64,000 nucleotides of DNA from Microbacterium sp. cf332. Its GTDB lineage: Bacteria; Actinomycetota; Actinomycetes; Actinomycetales; Microbacteriaceae. Positions within the stretch are counted from its first letter, which is position 1; the number at the start of each line of letters is the position of its first letter. Of this stretch, positions 56,618 to 64,000 are shown in pieces. A program made the translations under genes and the position numbers. The notes beneath the pieces were generated by a model. That model was not told the origin of the DNA. It ran no database searches and worked only from the letters and a program-made list of their open reading frames with translations. The DNA is taken from assembly GCF_900102175.1 (NCBI RefSeq), contig NZ_FNKN01000002.1:840314-904313 (forward strand). Direction: 5' to 3'.

Positions 56618-57541
56618 ATGACGGTGGACGGATCCGAGTCCTCCTCCGAGACCGCTCGATCGCGGGCGGAACGCCGTACCGGACCGCGCCCGCGGCGCCG
56701 ATCGAGCGTGCCACGCCGCGGGTTCGCGGCGACCGAGAAGGCGCTCGACGCGCTCGCGGCGTCGGGCGCGCGCGTCTCGGTGCGGGTCGCCGACCTCGAT
56801 CGGGGCACGGCCGTGCTCGCCGGCGACGACTTCGTGACGCTGCCGGTGGCCGGGATGGGCATCGTGCCCCTGCTGATCGAGGTCGCGACGCGGTTCGACG
56901 CCGGAACGCTCGATCCGCTCGAGATCGTCGAGCGTGCGACGGTCGGCGACGTAGAGATCGCCGGCGTCTGGCGTCACCTCCTCGCGCCGGCGCTGCCTCT
57001 CGGCGACGTGGCGGTACTCGCGGCCGCCACCGGCGACGCTCTCGCCGCCAACGCCCTGCTCGACCGGGTCGGCCTCGATGCGGTGCGCGCGCGGCTGGGC
57101 AGGCTCGGGATGCCGCGCACCGCGCTGCTCGACCGCTTCCGCGACGACCGCGGACCCGACGACGCGCCGCACTACGCCCTCGGCACCGCACGTGAGCTCG
57201 CCGCGATGTTCGCCGCGCTCGTCAACACCGATGTCGTCTCGCCCGGCGTCAGCGCGCAGGTGTCCGAGTGGCTGAGCCTGAACCACGACCTCTCGCTCGT
57301 CGGTGCGGTCACCGGGCTCGACCCCTTCGCCCACGATGACGACAAGCACGAGCTGCTGTTCGTGAACAAGACGGGCCGGGCCGACGGCATCCGCGCCGAG
57401 GCCGGCGTGCTCGCCGGGCCGCGCGCCGGCGTGTCGTACGCGCTCCTGGTCGGGTTCGACGACCTCTCGATGAGCCACCGGCTGCGCGCGCACGAGGCGT
57501 TCCGCGTCTTCGGCCTCGATCTCATGGAGTACGTCTTCTGA
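56618..57541 (+). CDS. Beta-lactamase-fold protein lacking the SxxK catalytic motif
   Basis: A 307-aa protein of the serine beta-lactamase/PBP fold. After a basic disordered N-terminus (residues 1-40) the fold begins ATEKALDALAASGARVSVRV. Where the catalytic Ser-x-x-Lys should lie (LPVAGMGIVPLL, residues 75-86) there is no Ser and no Lys. The SDN-type loop has only the later Asn (ALAANALLDRVG, Asn145). KTG (251-253) is kept. So it is probably inactive as a hydrolase and may bind peptides or partner proteins. No signal peptide. It follows the M13 peptidase closely. Confidence 0.85.
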   Translation: MTVDGSESSSETARSRAERRTGPRPRRRSSVPRRGFAATEKALDALAASGARVSVRVADLDRGTAVLAGDDFVTLPVAGMGIVPLLIEVATRFDAGTLDPLEIVERATVGDVEIAGVWRHLLAPALPLGDVAVLAAATGDALAANALLDRVGLDAVRARLGRLGMPRTALLDRFRDDRGPDDAPHYALGTARELAAMFAALVNTDVVSPGVSAQVSEWLSLNHDLSLVGAVTGLDPFAHDDDKHELLFVNKTGRADGIRAEAGVLAGPRAGVSYALLVGFDDLSMSHRLRAHEAFRVFGLDLMEYVF

Positions 57542-57564
57542 GGCGGTCCGGCGGCGCGCTTGAC

Positions 57565-57581
57565 CCTCACACCGTGTCAGG
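57565..57581. promoter_or_regulatory. MerR-type operator in the promoter of the following gene
   Basis: CCTCACACCGTGTCAGG is a 17-bp inverted repeat with a single mismatched pair. It lies in the spacer after a TTGACC -35 box (57560-57565), the usual place for MerR-family operators. A TAT-containing -10 follows near 57583. Points to autoregulation. Confidence 0.7.
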
Positions 57582-57599
57582 CTATCGGCTGGGATCACC

Positions 57600-58400
57600 A
57601 TGTTGAGTATCGGAGAGTTCGCCCGCCTCGCCGGCGTATCGGTGCGGATGCTGCGCCACTACGACCAGCTCGGGCTGCTGCGCCCGCAGCGCGTCGACGC
57701 GGCATCCGGGTACCGGTCGTACGCCGCGTCGCAGCTCGACCGCGCCAACCGGCTCATCGCGTTGAAGGACCTCGGCTTCACCCTCGACCAGGTCGGCCGG
57801 CTGCTCGACGACGGGTTGTCGTCGGCGTCGGTGGCCGCGCTCCTGCGCGAGCGTCGGGCGGAGTTGAGCGATGGCATCGCGGCGGACCGTCGGCGGCTGC
57901 ACGAGGTCGAGGCGAGACTCCGGTCGATCGAGAAGGAGATACCCGTGTCCACGTTCATCGAGACCCCCCTGCCGCAGCTGACGCTGACGCAGCTGTCGGC
58001 GCACATCGACGAGATGGCGCAGATCGAAGACGAGATCAGCGTCATGTTCCAGCGCGTTAACGAGGCGGTCGACGCCGCGGGCGCGCGCCGGGTCGGGCCG
58101 GGCGTCGCGGTCTACACGACCCTCGCCGACGGGATGATCGCGGCCGCGGCCGAGCAGATCGGCGACGCGCCGGTACCCGCGGGGCTCGAACGCGCGGTTC
58201 TGGCGGCCGAGCCCCGCGCACTCACGCTGCGCTACGAGGCTGCCGACCTCGCCGGCATCCAGAGTGCGTGGCAGGCACTCGTCGCCGAGGCCGAGCGGCG
58301 CGGGCTGCGACCCGACGGCGCGTGCCGCGAGATCTACCTGCAGACGCCGTACGACGGCGGCGCGAGCTGGGTCATCGACCTGCAGCAGCCTCTCGTCTGA
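57600..58400 (+). CDS. MerR-family regulator with C-terminal effector domain
   Basis: A 266-aa regulator. The MerR domain has SIGEFARLAGVSVRMLRHYD and KDLGFTLDQVGRLLDD, followed by a coiled coil (LHEVEARLRSIEKEI). From about residue 120 a GyrI/BmrR-like ligand domain follows (TFIETPLPQLTLTQLSAHID), ending in the DGACREIYLQ strand. It probably binds a hydrophobic cationic compound and activates a pump or modifying enzyme, as BmrR does. Start ATG 57600. Its own operator lies in the promoter. Confidence 0.92.
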   Translation: MLSIGEFARLAGVSVRMLRHYDQLGLLRPQRVDAASGYRSYAASQLDRANRLIALKDLGFTLDQVGRLLDDGLSSASVAALLRERRAELSDGIAADRRRLHEVEARLRSIEKEIPVSTFIETPLPQLTLTQLSAHIDEMAQIEDEISVMFQRVNEAVDAAGARRVGPGVAVYTTLADGMIAAAAEQIGDAPVPAGLERAVLAAEPRALTLRYEAADLAGIQSAWQALVAEAERRGLRPDGACREIYLQTPYDGGASWVIDLQQPLV

Positions 58401-58461
58401 GCCGCGCCTGGGGCGCACGGCGCACGGCGCCCGCGTCGCGCCGAGCGCCCCAGGCCCCGCG

Positions 58462-59340
58462 TCAGAAGACGATGGTGTGGTTGCCGTGGCGGATGACGCG
58501 ATCCTGAGCGTGCCACAGCACGGCGCGCGAGAGCACCTGGCGTTCGACGTCGGCACCGCGGCGCGCGAGCTCGGCCGCGGTGTCAGCGTGGGTCACGCGG
58601 ATCGTGTCCTGCTCGATGATCGGCCCCTCGTCGAGGTCGGTCGTGACGTAGTGGCTCGTCGCTCCGATGAGCTTGACCCCGCGTTCCTTGGCCTTCTTGT
58701 ACGGCTCGGCGCCGATGAAGGCGGGCAGGAACGAGTGGTGGATGTTGATGACGGGAACGCCGAGCTTCTCGAGGAAGTCCGACGACAGGATCTGCATGTA
58801 GCGCGCCAGCACCACGAAATCGACGTTGCCGACCAGCAGCTTGAGGATCTCGGCCTCGGACGCGGACTTGTCGGGCCCCGGGGTCGACGGCACGTGGAAG
58901 AAGGGGACGTTGAACGAGCGCACGTCCTCGGCCGAGGTGGTGTGGTTCGACACGACCATCGGCACCGAGACGGGCAGGTCGCCGCGACGGTGGCGCCACA
59001 GCAGATCGAGCAGGCAGTGGTCCTGCTTCGACGACAGGATCGCCATGCGCTTGGGCACCGACTGGTCGGTGAGCGACCACCGCAGATCGAACCCGCCGAG
59101 GGTCTCGGCGATCTCCGCCTCGATCGACGGGCGGTCGACCGCGAAGTTCGGGCGGTGGAACACGACGCGGCAGAAGTAGGCCCCGCCGGTCGGGTCGTCG
59201 GAGTACTGGTCGAAGGCGACGATGTTGCCGCCGACGCGCGTGACCATGGCCGACAGCGCCGCGATGATGCCCGGCTGGTCCTGCCCGTAGACGATCAGGC
59301 AGGCGTGGGCGGGGTGGAGCGCGGTCGACGAATCGGTCAT
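58462..59340 (-). CDS. purU: Formyltetrahydrofolate deformylase
   Basis: A 292-aa enzyme that hydrolyses 10-formyl-THF to formate and THF, balancing one-carbon units. An N-terminal ACT domain (IVYGQDQPGIIAALSAMVTR) precedes the formyltransferase domain. Catalytic residues lie in VINIHHSFLPAFIGAEPY (Asn, His) and GATSHYVTTDLDEGPIIEQD (His, Asp). ATG 59340 has a weak CAGAAT box 6 nt upstream. A 54-bp near-palindrome separates it from the hydrolase gene upstream. Confidence 0.95.
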   Translation of the reverse strand: MTDSSTALHPAHACLIVYGQDQPGIIAALSAMVTRVGGNIVAFDQYSDDPTGGAYFCRVVFHRPNFAVDRPSIEAEIAETLGGFDLRWSLTDQSVPKRMAILSSKQDHCLLDLLWRHRRGDLPVSVPMVVSNHTTSAEDVRSFNVPFFHVPSTPGPDKSASEAEILKLLVGNVDFVVLARYMQILSSDFLEKLGVPVINIHHSFLPAFIGAEPYKKAKERGVKLIGATSHYVTTDLDEGPIIEQDTIRVTHADTAAELARRGADVERQVLSRAVLWHAQDRVIRHGNHTIVF

Positions 59341-59390
59341 CCTTCGATTCTGCCCTGTCCGCCGGGCGCGCCCCGCACGCTCCTCCGTTG

Positions 59391-59444
59391 ACTCGCCACA
59401 TTCTGCGGATGCGGCGGGTGCGGCATCCGCAGTTCTTGGCGAGT
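59391..59444. terminator. 54-bp two-stem near-perfect palindrome
   Basis: ACTCGCCA (59391) pairs with TGGCGAGT (59437-59444), and CTGCGGATGC (59403-59412) with GCATCCGCAG (59423-59432). A 4x4 internal loop separates the stems. It lies past the stop of the minus-strand hydrolase and may terminate it. It could also be a REP-like unit, since the symmetry is unusually long. Confidence 0.6.
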
Positions 59445-59468
59445 GGACGGGGTGGGGGAGGGGGTGGG

Positions 59469-60104
59469 TCAGTCGACGTCGAGGTAGTCCTCGATGACGA
59501 AGGCGGCCTCACCGGCGTGGGTCGCCGGGAAGAGGTGTCCGCCGCCCTCGAGCGTCACGAGGCTGACAAGTCCGGGCGCCGCGGCCTGCAGGCGCTCGCC
59601 GTTGGCCGGCGGGAGCACCTCGTCGGCTCCGCCCTGGATGAGCATGACCGGGACCGTGGGGGCCAGCGCCCGCCATTCATCGGCCGAGACGGATGCCGCC
59701 GCCGCGGCCTGCAGCGGCTCGAGGTCGGCGCGGGGCTCGTCGCCCTCCGCGCCGAGCAGCAGCACCCCGTCGACGCGGTCGGTGTGGTCGATGGACACGG
59801 TGCGGGCGACGGCGCCGCCGAAGGCGTGGCCGCCGACCCAGGCGTCGCCGAGTCCGACGTGGTCCATGACGTCGACGACATCCCGTGCCAGGTCGTGCAG
59901 CGTGACGCCGTCGGTCTGCGCCGTCCGATAGCCGACGCGCAGGATGCGGAAGTCCTCCTCCGCCAGGACGTGCGCGAGCGTGCCGAGCGCGGCGATGTTG
60001 CTGTGGCCCGGGATCAGCACCAGCACGGGCTCGCTGCCGGCATCCTCCACGTAGGGGATGGCGCGGCCCTCGGGCTCGAAGATCTGCGGCTGTGTCTCGG
60101 TCAT
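59469..60104 (-). CDS. Alpha/beta-hydrolase-fold protein with Ser-to-Ala nucleophile
   Basis: A 211-aa protein. The fold is typical: VLVLIPGHSNIAALGTLAHV, then VGLGDAWVGGHAFGGAVAR, with Asp in GGADEVLPP and His in EGGGHLF. The nucleophile elbow should read G-H-S-F-G; here it is GHAFG, with Ala94 in place of Ser. The codon is GCC, one base from TCC. The protein is therefore not expected to be an esterase unless another residue substitutes. ATG 60104 has GAGAGGAA upstream. A cofactor-free lyase or ligand-binding role is possible. Confidence 0.88.
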   Translation of the reverse strand: MTETQPQIFEPEGRAIPYVEDAGSEPVLVLIPGHSNIAALGTLAHVLAEEDFRILRVGYRTAQTDGVTLHDLARDVVDVMDHVGLGDAWVGGHAFGGAVARTVSIDHTDRVDGVLLLGAEGDEPRADLEPLQAAAAASVSADEWRALAPTVPVMLIQGGADEVLPPANGERLQAAAPGLVSLVTLEGGGHLFPATHAGEAAFVIEDYLDVD

Positions 60105-60169
60105 GGCTTCCTCTCGCGCTGTGCTGCGACCCTTCACGCTAGCCGAAACCGGGGGTCGACCTCGGGACC

Positions 60170-60228
60170 GGATGCAATGGATCGGTGACGACACCCCGTC
60201 GGCCGGCCGTGCCCCTCGGGGTGTCGTC
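60170..60228. repeat. Palindromic intergenic repeat, copy 3
   Basis: It opens GGATGCAATGGATCGGTGAC like copies 1 and 2. GACGACACCCCG (60187-60198) pairs perfectly with CGGGGTGTCGTC (60217-60228) over an 18-nt loop. The outer right arm is decayed. Located between the MetE-like gene and the hydrolase gene, where it may act as a terminator. Confidence 0.6.
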
Positions 60229-60290
60229 CCCGAAGACATGGATCGCGGCACGCGGCACGGTGCACGCAGCAGCCGCCGGGCCGAGCGGGG

Positions 60291-61484
60291 TCAGGCGCGG
60301 GCCGCGGCGATCCGGGCGCCCTGCCCGAGCGAGGCGAGCTTGGCCCATGCGATGTCGGGATGGATGCGGCCGCCGAGGCCGCAGTCGGTCGAGGCGATCA
60401 CGCGGTCGGCTCCGACGATGCTCGCGAAGCGCTCGATGCGCTGCGCGACGAGCTCGGGGTGCTCCACGACGTTGGTCGCGTGGCTGACGACGCCGGGCAC
60501 GAGCACGAGGTCGTCGGGCACGGCGGCGTCCGCCCACACGCCCGACTCGTGCTCGTGGCGGACGTTGCCCGCCTCGAACGAGATCGACCCGACGTTCGCG
60601 TCGAGGACGACGGGCAGGATGTCGGCCAGTGCGACGTCCGTCGTGTGCGGACCGTGCCACGAGCCCCAGCAGACGTGCAGCCGCACGAGCTCCTTCGGCA
60701 GCCCGGCGATCGCGTGGTTGATGGCCTCGATCCGGATGCGGGTGAACGCCTGGTAGTCCGCGATAGCGGGCTCCGGATTGATCTGGTCGAAGTTCTCAGC
60801 GAGCGACGGGTCGTCGAGCTGCACGATGAGCCCCGCGTCGGTGATGGCCTTGTACTCCTCGCGCAGTGCGTCGGCCCACGCGAAGATGTGCTCCTCGTCG
60901 GTGGCGTAGTACTCGTTGCGGACGCGCGAGGCGGAGCCCGGTGCGATCGCGGTGAGGAAGCCCTGCTCGCCCTCCCGCAGTGTCGCCTTCAGATGGGCGA
61001 TGTCGGATGCCACGGCCGCGTGCCCGCGGTAGGAGATCGGTCCGGTCGTGGTGGGGAAGGCGGTCGCGGTGGCTCCGGCCTCGACCGCTTCGGCGTAGAC
61101 GGCGGGGAAGAGCTGCCGGTCGCGCCGGTCGAGGAACGAGGTGAGGCGGATGCTGCCGGGCTCCGAGCGCACGGGCGGCTCGTTGAAGGCGTTCACCTCG
61201 GTCAGCGACAGGCCGCTCGCGCGCTGGAAGGAGTACGACCACCAAGCGCCGTAGTCGACCGCATTCGACATCGCCTTGCCGAACTCGCCGTCGCCGACCT
61301 GCGTCACGCCCGCCTCGCGCTGCCGTGCGACGACATCGGCGACCGCCTGCGCGGTGAGCTCCGCGAACTCGGGCGTCGACTGCAGCGTGAACCCGTCGTC
61401 GGCGAAAGAGCGCACGCGGTTGGCGTCGATGAGCGCCGGGGTGCGGGGCAGGCTGCCGGCGGTGGTCGTGGTGATCTCGGTCAT
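60291..61484 (-). CDS. Cobalamin-independent methionine synthase-like enzyme (MetE C-domain family)
   Basis: A 397-aa zinc-dependent methyltransferase with the MetE C-terminal barrel alone. The zinc ligands are visible in LHVCWGSWHG (His, Cys) and STDCGLGGR (Cys), with a Glu between. The full-length MetE is about 750 aa, so this is the single-domain group, which uses methyl-cobalamin-like donors, methylcobamide proteins or other thiols. It begins ITTTTAGSLPRTPALIDAN. ATG 61484 has only a weak GAAAG upstream. The methyl donor cannot be read from sequence. Confidence 0.9.
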   Translation of the reverse strand: MTEITTTTAGSLPRTPALIDANRVRSFADDGFTLQSTPEFAELTAQAVADVVARQREAGVTQVGDGEFGKAMSNAVDYGAWWSYSFQRASGLSLTEVNAFNEPPVRSEPGSIRLTSFLDRRDRQLFPAVYAEAVEAGATATAFPTTTGPISYRGHAAVASDIAHLKATLREGEQGFLTAIAPGSASRVRNEYYATDEEHIFAWADALREEYKAITDAGLIVQLDDPSLAENFDQINPEPAIADYQAFTRIRIEAINHAIAGLPKELVRLHVCWGSWHGPHTTDVALADILPVVLDANVGSISFEAGNVRHEHESGVWADAAVPDDLVLVPGVVSHATNVVEHPELVAQRIERFASIVGADRVIASTDCGLGGRIHPDIAWAKLASLGQGARIAAARA

Positions 61485-61580
61485 GCGCGTCGCTTTCTCG
61501 TCGGTCTGACCGGCGACGTCAGCGCGGCGCCGTCGGGTCCGACCGCGACTCTAGCGCCGGGGCCGTGGCGCACCGGCATC

Positions 61581-61605
61581 CGGTCGTCATCGTGTGACGA
61601 CGCCG
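61581..61605 (-). terminator. Hairpin after the 89-aa membrane protein gene
   Basis: GTCGTCA (61583-61589) and TGACGAC (61595-61601) form a 7-bp stem with flanking CCGG pairing. It lies just past the stop of the minus-strand small membrane gene and before the MetE-like gene. Confidence 0.55.
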
Positions 61606-61616
61606 GGCCGAGGGGG

Positions 61617-61886
61617 TCACCAGACGATGCCGCCGCCGACCGAGATGCCGCCCCACGTCAGCAGCACGAAGATGCCGGCGAAGACGACGGGCGCGATGCC
61701 CGAGCCGCTGCGGGCGAGCCCCTTGAGCAGGGCGATCACAACGAGCACGGCGGCCACGAGCGAGAGGCCGCCGCCGAGGACGAAGCCGATGAAGAGCGGG
61801 ATCGGCATGAGGATGAGCCCGAGGAGGCCGACCCAGAAGGCGGCCCAGGCGGTCGGGTTCGAGCGGCGCGCGACGGAGGAAGACAT
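61617..61886 (-). CDS. Small membrane protein, DUF4190-like
   Basis: An 89-aa protein with two or three helices (AAFWVGLLGLILMPIPLFIG, LSLVAAVLVVIALLKGLA and IAPVVFAGIFVLLTWGG). The helix pattern and SGSG turn resemble DUF4190-type proteins, but the match is loose. ATG 61886 has GAGAGGA about 7 nt upstream. It stands alone between the POT transporter and the MetE-like gene. Function unknown. Confidence 0.75.
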   Translation of the reverse strand: MSSSVARRSNPTAWAAFWVGLLGLILMPIPLFIGFVLGGGLSLVAAVLVVIALLKGLARSGSGIAPVVFAGIFVLLTWGGISVGGGIVW

Positions 61887-61939
61887 GCGTCCATCCTCTC
61901 GCGCGCCGCCGCCCGCCGACGAGGGGTTGCGCTCCGCCC

Positions 61940-63427
61940 TCAGCGGACGCCGCGCATGAGCGCGAGCACCGGCTTGCGTGCTGCGGCGAGGGCGAGGCCG
62001 AGTGCGATCGCGATGGCGCCGAGCACCGAGAAGTACGGCACCTCGTTCTCGGGGTCGTACAGCGGCGCGAGCAGGCCGGAGATCGCGGTCCCGAGCGACA
62101 CGGACAGGAAGAACAGCGCGACCATCTGCGTCTGGAACGCCGCCGGAGCGAGCTTCGTCGCCGCCGACAGTCCGACGGGAGAGAGGAGCAGCTCGGCGAC
62201 GGTGAAGACGAACAGGATGCCGACGATCGCAAGCAGCGGTGTCGACGACGCGCCGCCGCCCGCGAAGGGCAGGAAGAGCAGGAACGCGAGACCCATCACG
62301 ACCACGCCCGCGGCGAACTTGATCGGGGTCACGGGCTGCTTCGTGCCGAGCCTCGTCCACAGTGCCGCGAAGACGCCCGACAGGATGATGATGAAAACGG
62401 GGTTGATGGACTGCACCCAGTCCGGCGGCATCTGCCAGCCGAAGAGGTTCAGGTCGAGCCGCTTCTCGGCGTACAGCGGGACGACGGTGAACTGCTGCTG
62501 ATAGAGCGACCAGAACGCCACGCTCGCGACGAACAGCGGGATGAACCCGTAGACGCGCGAGCGCTCCGTCGCCGTGATGCGCGAGCTGGTCAGGATGACC
62601 GCGAAGTAGGCGATGGTCGCGGCGATCACCACGGTGACGACGACGAGCGAGAGGTTGTCGGCGCGGATGACGCCGACGGCGATGAGCAGCGCGATCGCCG
62701 CGACCACCGCGACGCCGATCCCCAGGACGAGGGGGTAACGCGACGGGGGCAGCGGGTTCGGCACCCGCCGTGCGGACTCCGGCAGCGAGCGCCGGCCGAC
62801 CGCGTACTGCGCGAGGCCGAGTGCCATTCCCACGGCGGCGGCGCCGAACGCCCAGTGGAAGCCGAGGCTCGTGCGCAGGAAGCCGGTGAGCAGCGGACCG
62901 GCGAACGCACCCAGGTTGATCCCGAGGTAGAACAGCGAGAACCCCGCGTCGCGGCGCGGGTCCTTATCGGCGTACAGGGTGCCGACGACGGCCGTCGCGT
63001 TGGCCTTGAGGCCGCCCGAGCCGAGGGCCACGAGGACGAGACCCACCGCGACGGACAGGAGCCCGGGCAGGACCGCGAGCGCGACGTGCCCGGCGACGAT
63101 CACGATCGCACTGAAGAAGAGCACCCGCTCCGACCCGAGCAGGCGGTCGGCGACCCAGGCCCCGAGGATCGTCGAGAGGTACACCGCCCCGCCGTACGCG
63201 CCGACGATCCCGACGGCCGTGGCCTGCGGCAGACCGGCCCCGCCCTCCGACACCGAGAAGTAGAGGTAGTACACGAGGACGATCTGCATGCCGTAGAAGC
63301 TGAAGCGCTCCCACAGTTCGACCCCGAAGATGTGCGTGAGGGCCCACGGCTGCCCGAAGAACCGGGTGTCGTTCGATCCCCCCTCGGAGGTGGGGGATGC
63401 GGTGGCGGCTGCGTCCTCGTGGCTCAT
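61940..63427 (-). CDS. Proton-dependent peptide transporter (POT/PTR2 family)
   Basis: A 495-aa membrane protein with about fourteen helices. The family hallmark ELWERFSFYGMQIVLVYYL (E-x-x-E-R-F/Y-x-Y-Y/G) is in helix 1. The second signature is GSGGLKANATAVVGTLYADK with FYLGINLGAFAGPL. It imports di- and tripeptides with protons. Start ATG 63427 (MSHEDAA) follows a TATCGT box by 8 nt. No peptidase gene is linked directly; the M13 peptidase lies 5 kb away. Confidence 0.94.
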   Translation of the reverse strand: MSHEDAAATASPTSEGGSNDTRFFGQPWALTHIFGVELWERFSFYGMQIVLVYYLYFSVSEGGAGLPQATAVGIVGAYGGAVYLSTILGAWVADRLLGSERVLFFSAIVIVAGHVALAVLPGLLSVAVGLVLVALGSGGLKANATAVVGTLYADKDPRRDAGFSLFYLGINLGAFAGPLLTGFLRTSLGFHWAFGAAAVGMALGLAQYAVGRRSLPESARRVPNPLPPSRYPLVLGIGVAVVAAIALLIAVGVIRADNLSLVVVTVVIAATIAYFAVILTSSRITATERSRVYGFIPLFVASVAFWSLYQQQFTVVPLYAEKRLDLNLFGWQMPPDWVQSINPVFIIILSGVFAALWTRLGTKQPVTPIKFAAGVVVMGLAFLLFLPFAGGGASSTPLLAIVGILFVFTVAELLLSPVGLSAATKLAPAAFQTQMVALFFLSVSLGTAISGLLAPLYDPENEVPYFSVLGAIAIALGLALAAARKPVLALMRGVR

Positions 63428-63447
63428 GGACGCCGACGATACGCCGG

Positions 63448-64000
63448 TCAGGGCATCGAGGGGCGCGTCTCGTGCCGATCCCGCCGCTGCGGTATGCAGA
63501 CGGCTACCGCGAGCGCGACGACCGCGGCTCCGAGCCCGAGGGCGAACGACATCTGGAACGCGGCGGGCGTGGGCACCGCCGTACCGTCGCGGTCGATCGA
63601 GAACGCCGCCAGCACCGCGCCGATCACGGCGGCCGCGGTGCTCGTGCCGAGCGAACGGAAGAGCGCGTTCAACCCGTTCGAGGCCCCCGTCTCGGTCGGC
63701 GGCACCGATCGCATGATGAGCATCGGCATGCCCGCGTAGCCGAAGCCGATGCCGACGCCGATGAGGAGGTTCGCCACCAACAGGTGCCAGACCTCCGACG
63801 CCCACAGCAGCGAGAAGCCGTAGGCGAGGATGAGGGCGATCGAGCCGAGGACGAGGAGCAGGCGGGGGCCGACGCTGCGGGCGAGGCGGCCCGAGAACGG
63901 CGAGAGCACCATCATCACGAGACCCGCGGGCATGATGACCAGGCTCGCCTGCAGCAGCGTGAGCCCGAATCCGCCGACCGCAGCGGGCAGTTCGAGCATC
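63448..64000 (-). CDS. MFS drug-efflux type transporter (C-terminal part, cut by window edge)
   Basis: Only the last 184 or so residues are in the window; the start lies beyond position 64000. They span about five helices, with GGFGLTLLQASLVIMPAGLV, the loop PFSGRLARSVGPRLLL and GIGFGYAGMPMLIMRSVPPT. The motif order fits a fourteen-helix DHA2 multidrug/proton antiporter, judging from the last helices. The frame is open to the window edge, so no start can be given. Confidence 0.8.
   Translation of the reverse strand, partial: MLELPAAVGGFGLTLLQASLVIMPAGLVMMVLSPFSGRLARSVGPRLLLVLGSIALILAYGFSLLWASEVWHLLVANLLIGVGIGFGYAGMPMLIMRSVPPTETGASNGLNALFRSLGTSTAAAVIGAVLAAFSIDRDGTAVPTPAAFQMSFALGLGAAVVALAVAVCIPQRRDRHETRPSMP

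Noticed and set aside
61485..61616. SAM or cobalamin riboswitch in front of the MetE-like gene
   Set aside because: No conserved riboswitch core could be found by eye; only a simple hairpin serving the upstream gene is present.

Overview
The window is high-GC DNA with very short intergenic gaps, many GTG starts and many genes that begin a few bases after a TANNNT -10 box, so they are probably transcribed leaderless. Gene content fits an actinomycete of the family Microbacteriaceae, most likely Microbacterium; that assignment is inferred from content, not from a marker-gene comparison. The features are an HspR-controlled dnaK-grpE-dnaJ-hspR operon with HAIR boxes, a mycobacterial-type dCTP deaminase, an N-domain-less ClpB, and a small type III polyketide synthase locus. 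I see no prophage, insertion sequence, CRISPR array, rRNA or origin. The only RNA gene is tRNA-Gly(CCC).

Layout. 0-2 kb: a 2-hydroxyacid dehydrogenase and RraA-fold pair, then tRNA-Gly and a hairpin. 2-9.1 kb: a small membrane protein and a sugar-uptake operon on the minus strand (solute-binding lipoprotein, two permeases, GH3 glycosidase), divergent from a LacI regulator. 9.1-15.7 kb: dCTP deaminase, two divergent MarR-like proteins with His/Gly-rich segments, a BCCT transporter, GNAT, an MFS protein and an orphan OmpR regulator. 15.7-20 kb: the chaperone operon with its regulatory region. 20-25.4 kb: a broken gene framed by a 22-bp inverted repeat, a conserved hypothetical protein, two coupled glycosyltransferases and a GlxA-type AraC regulator. 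25.4-28 kb: clpB and a gene-free stretch.

28-32.1 kb holds the most distinctive locus: a UbiA prenyltransferase convergent with a three-gene operon of type III polyketide synthase, SAM methyltransferase and FAD hydroxylase. The operon resembles the logic of Streptomyces srsABC (alkylresorcinol to methylated quinone) with a prenyltransferase added. 32-44.7 kb: nitroreductase, VOC protein, NatAB-like ABC exporter, a Zwf-type dehydrogenase divergent from a GH15 enzyme, a polyprenyl-type glycosyltransferase, a NarL/histidine-kinase pair, exonuclease III, a phosphoesterase and pyrE.

44.8-64 kb: old yellow enzyme, HxlR/RidA divergent pair, a HAD phosphatase coupled to two tiny membrane proteins, SDR, a DtxR/MntR regulator, TrmH methylase, lipoprotein, MATE exporter, a DUF308-lipase fusion, an M13 peptidase with a beta-lactamase-fold protein lacking its catalytic serine motif, a MerR regulator, purU, an alpha/beta-hydrolase with its nucleophile serine replaced by alanine, a MetE-like enzyme, a POT peptide transporter, and an MFS gene cut by the window edge.

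Three degenerate copies of a palindromic intergenic element (near 1.75, 43.4 and 60.2 kb) and a 19-bp repeat shared by two gene-free stretches are the main repeat structure. All functional calls rest on motifs read by eye; no database search was run.
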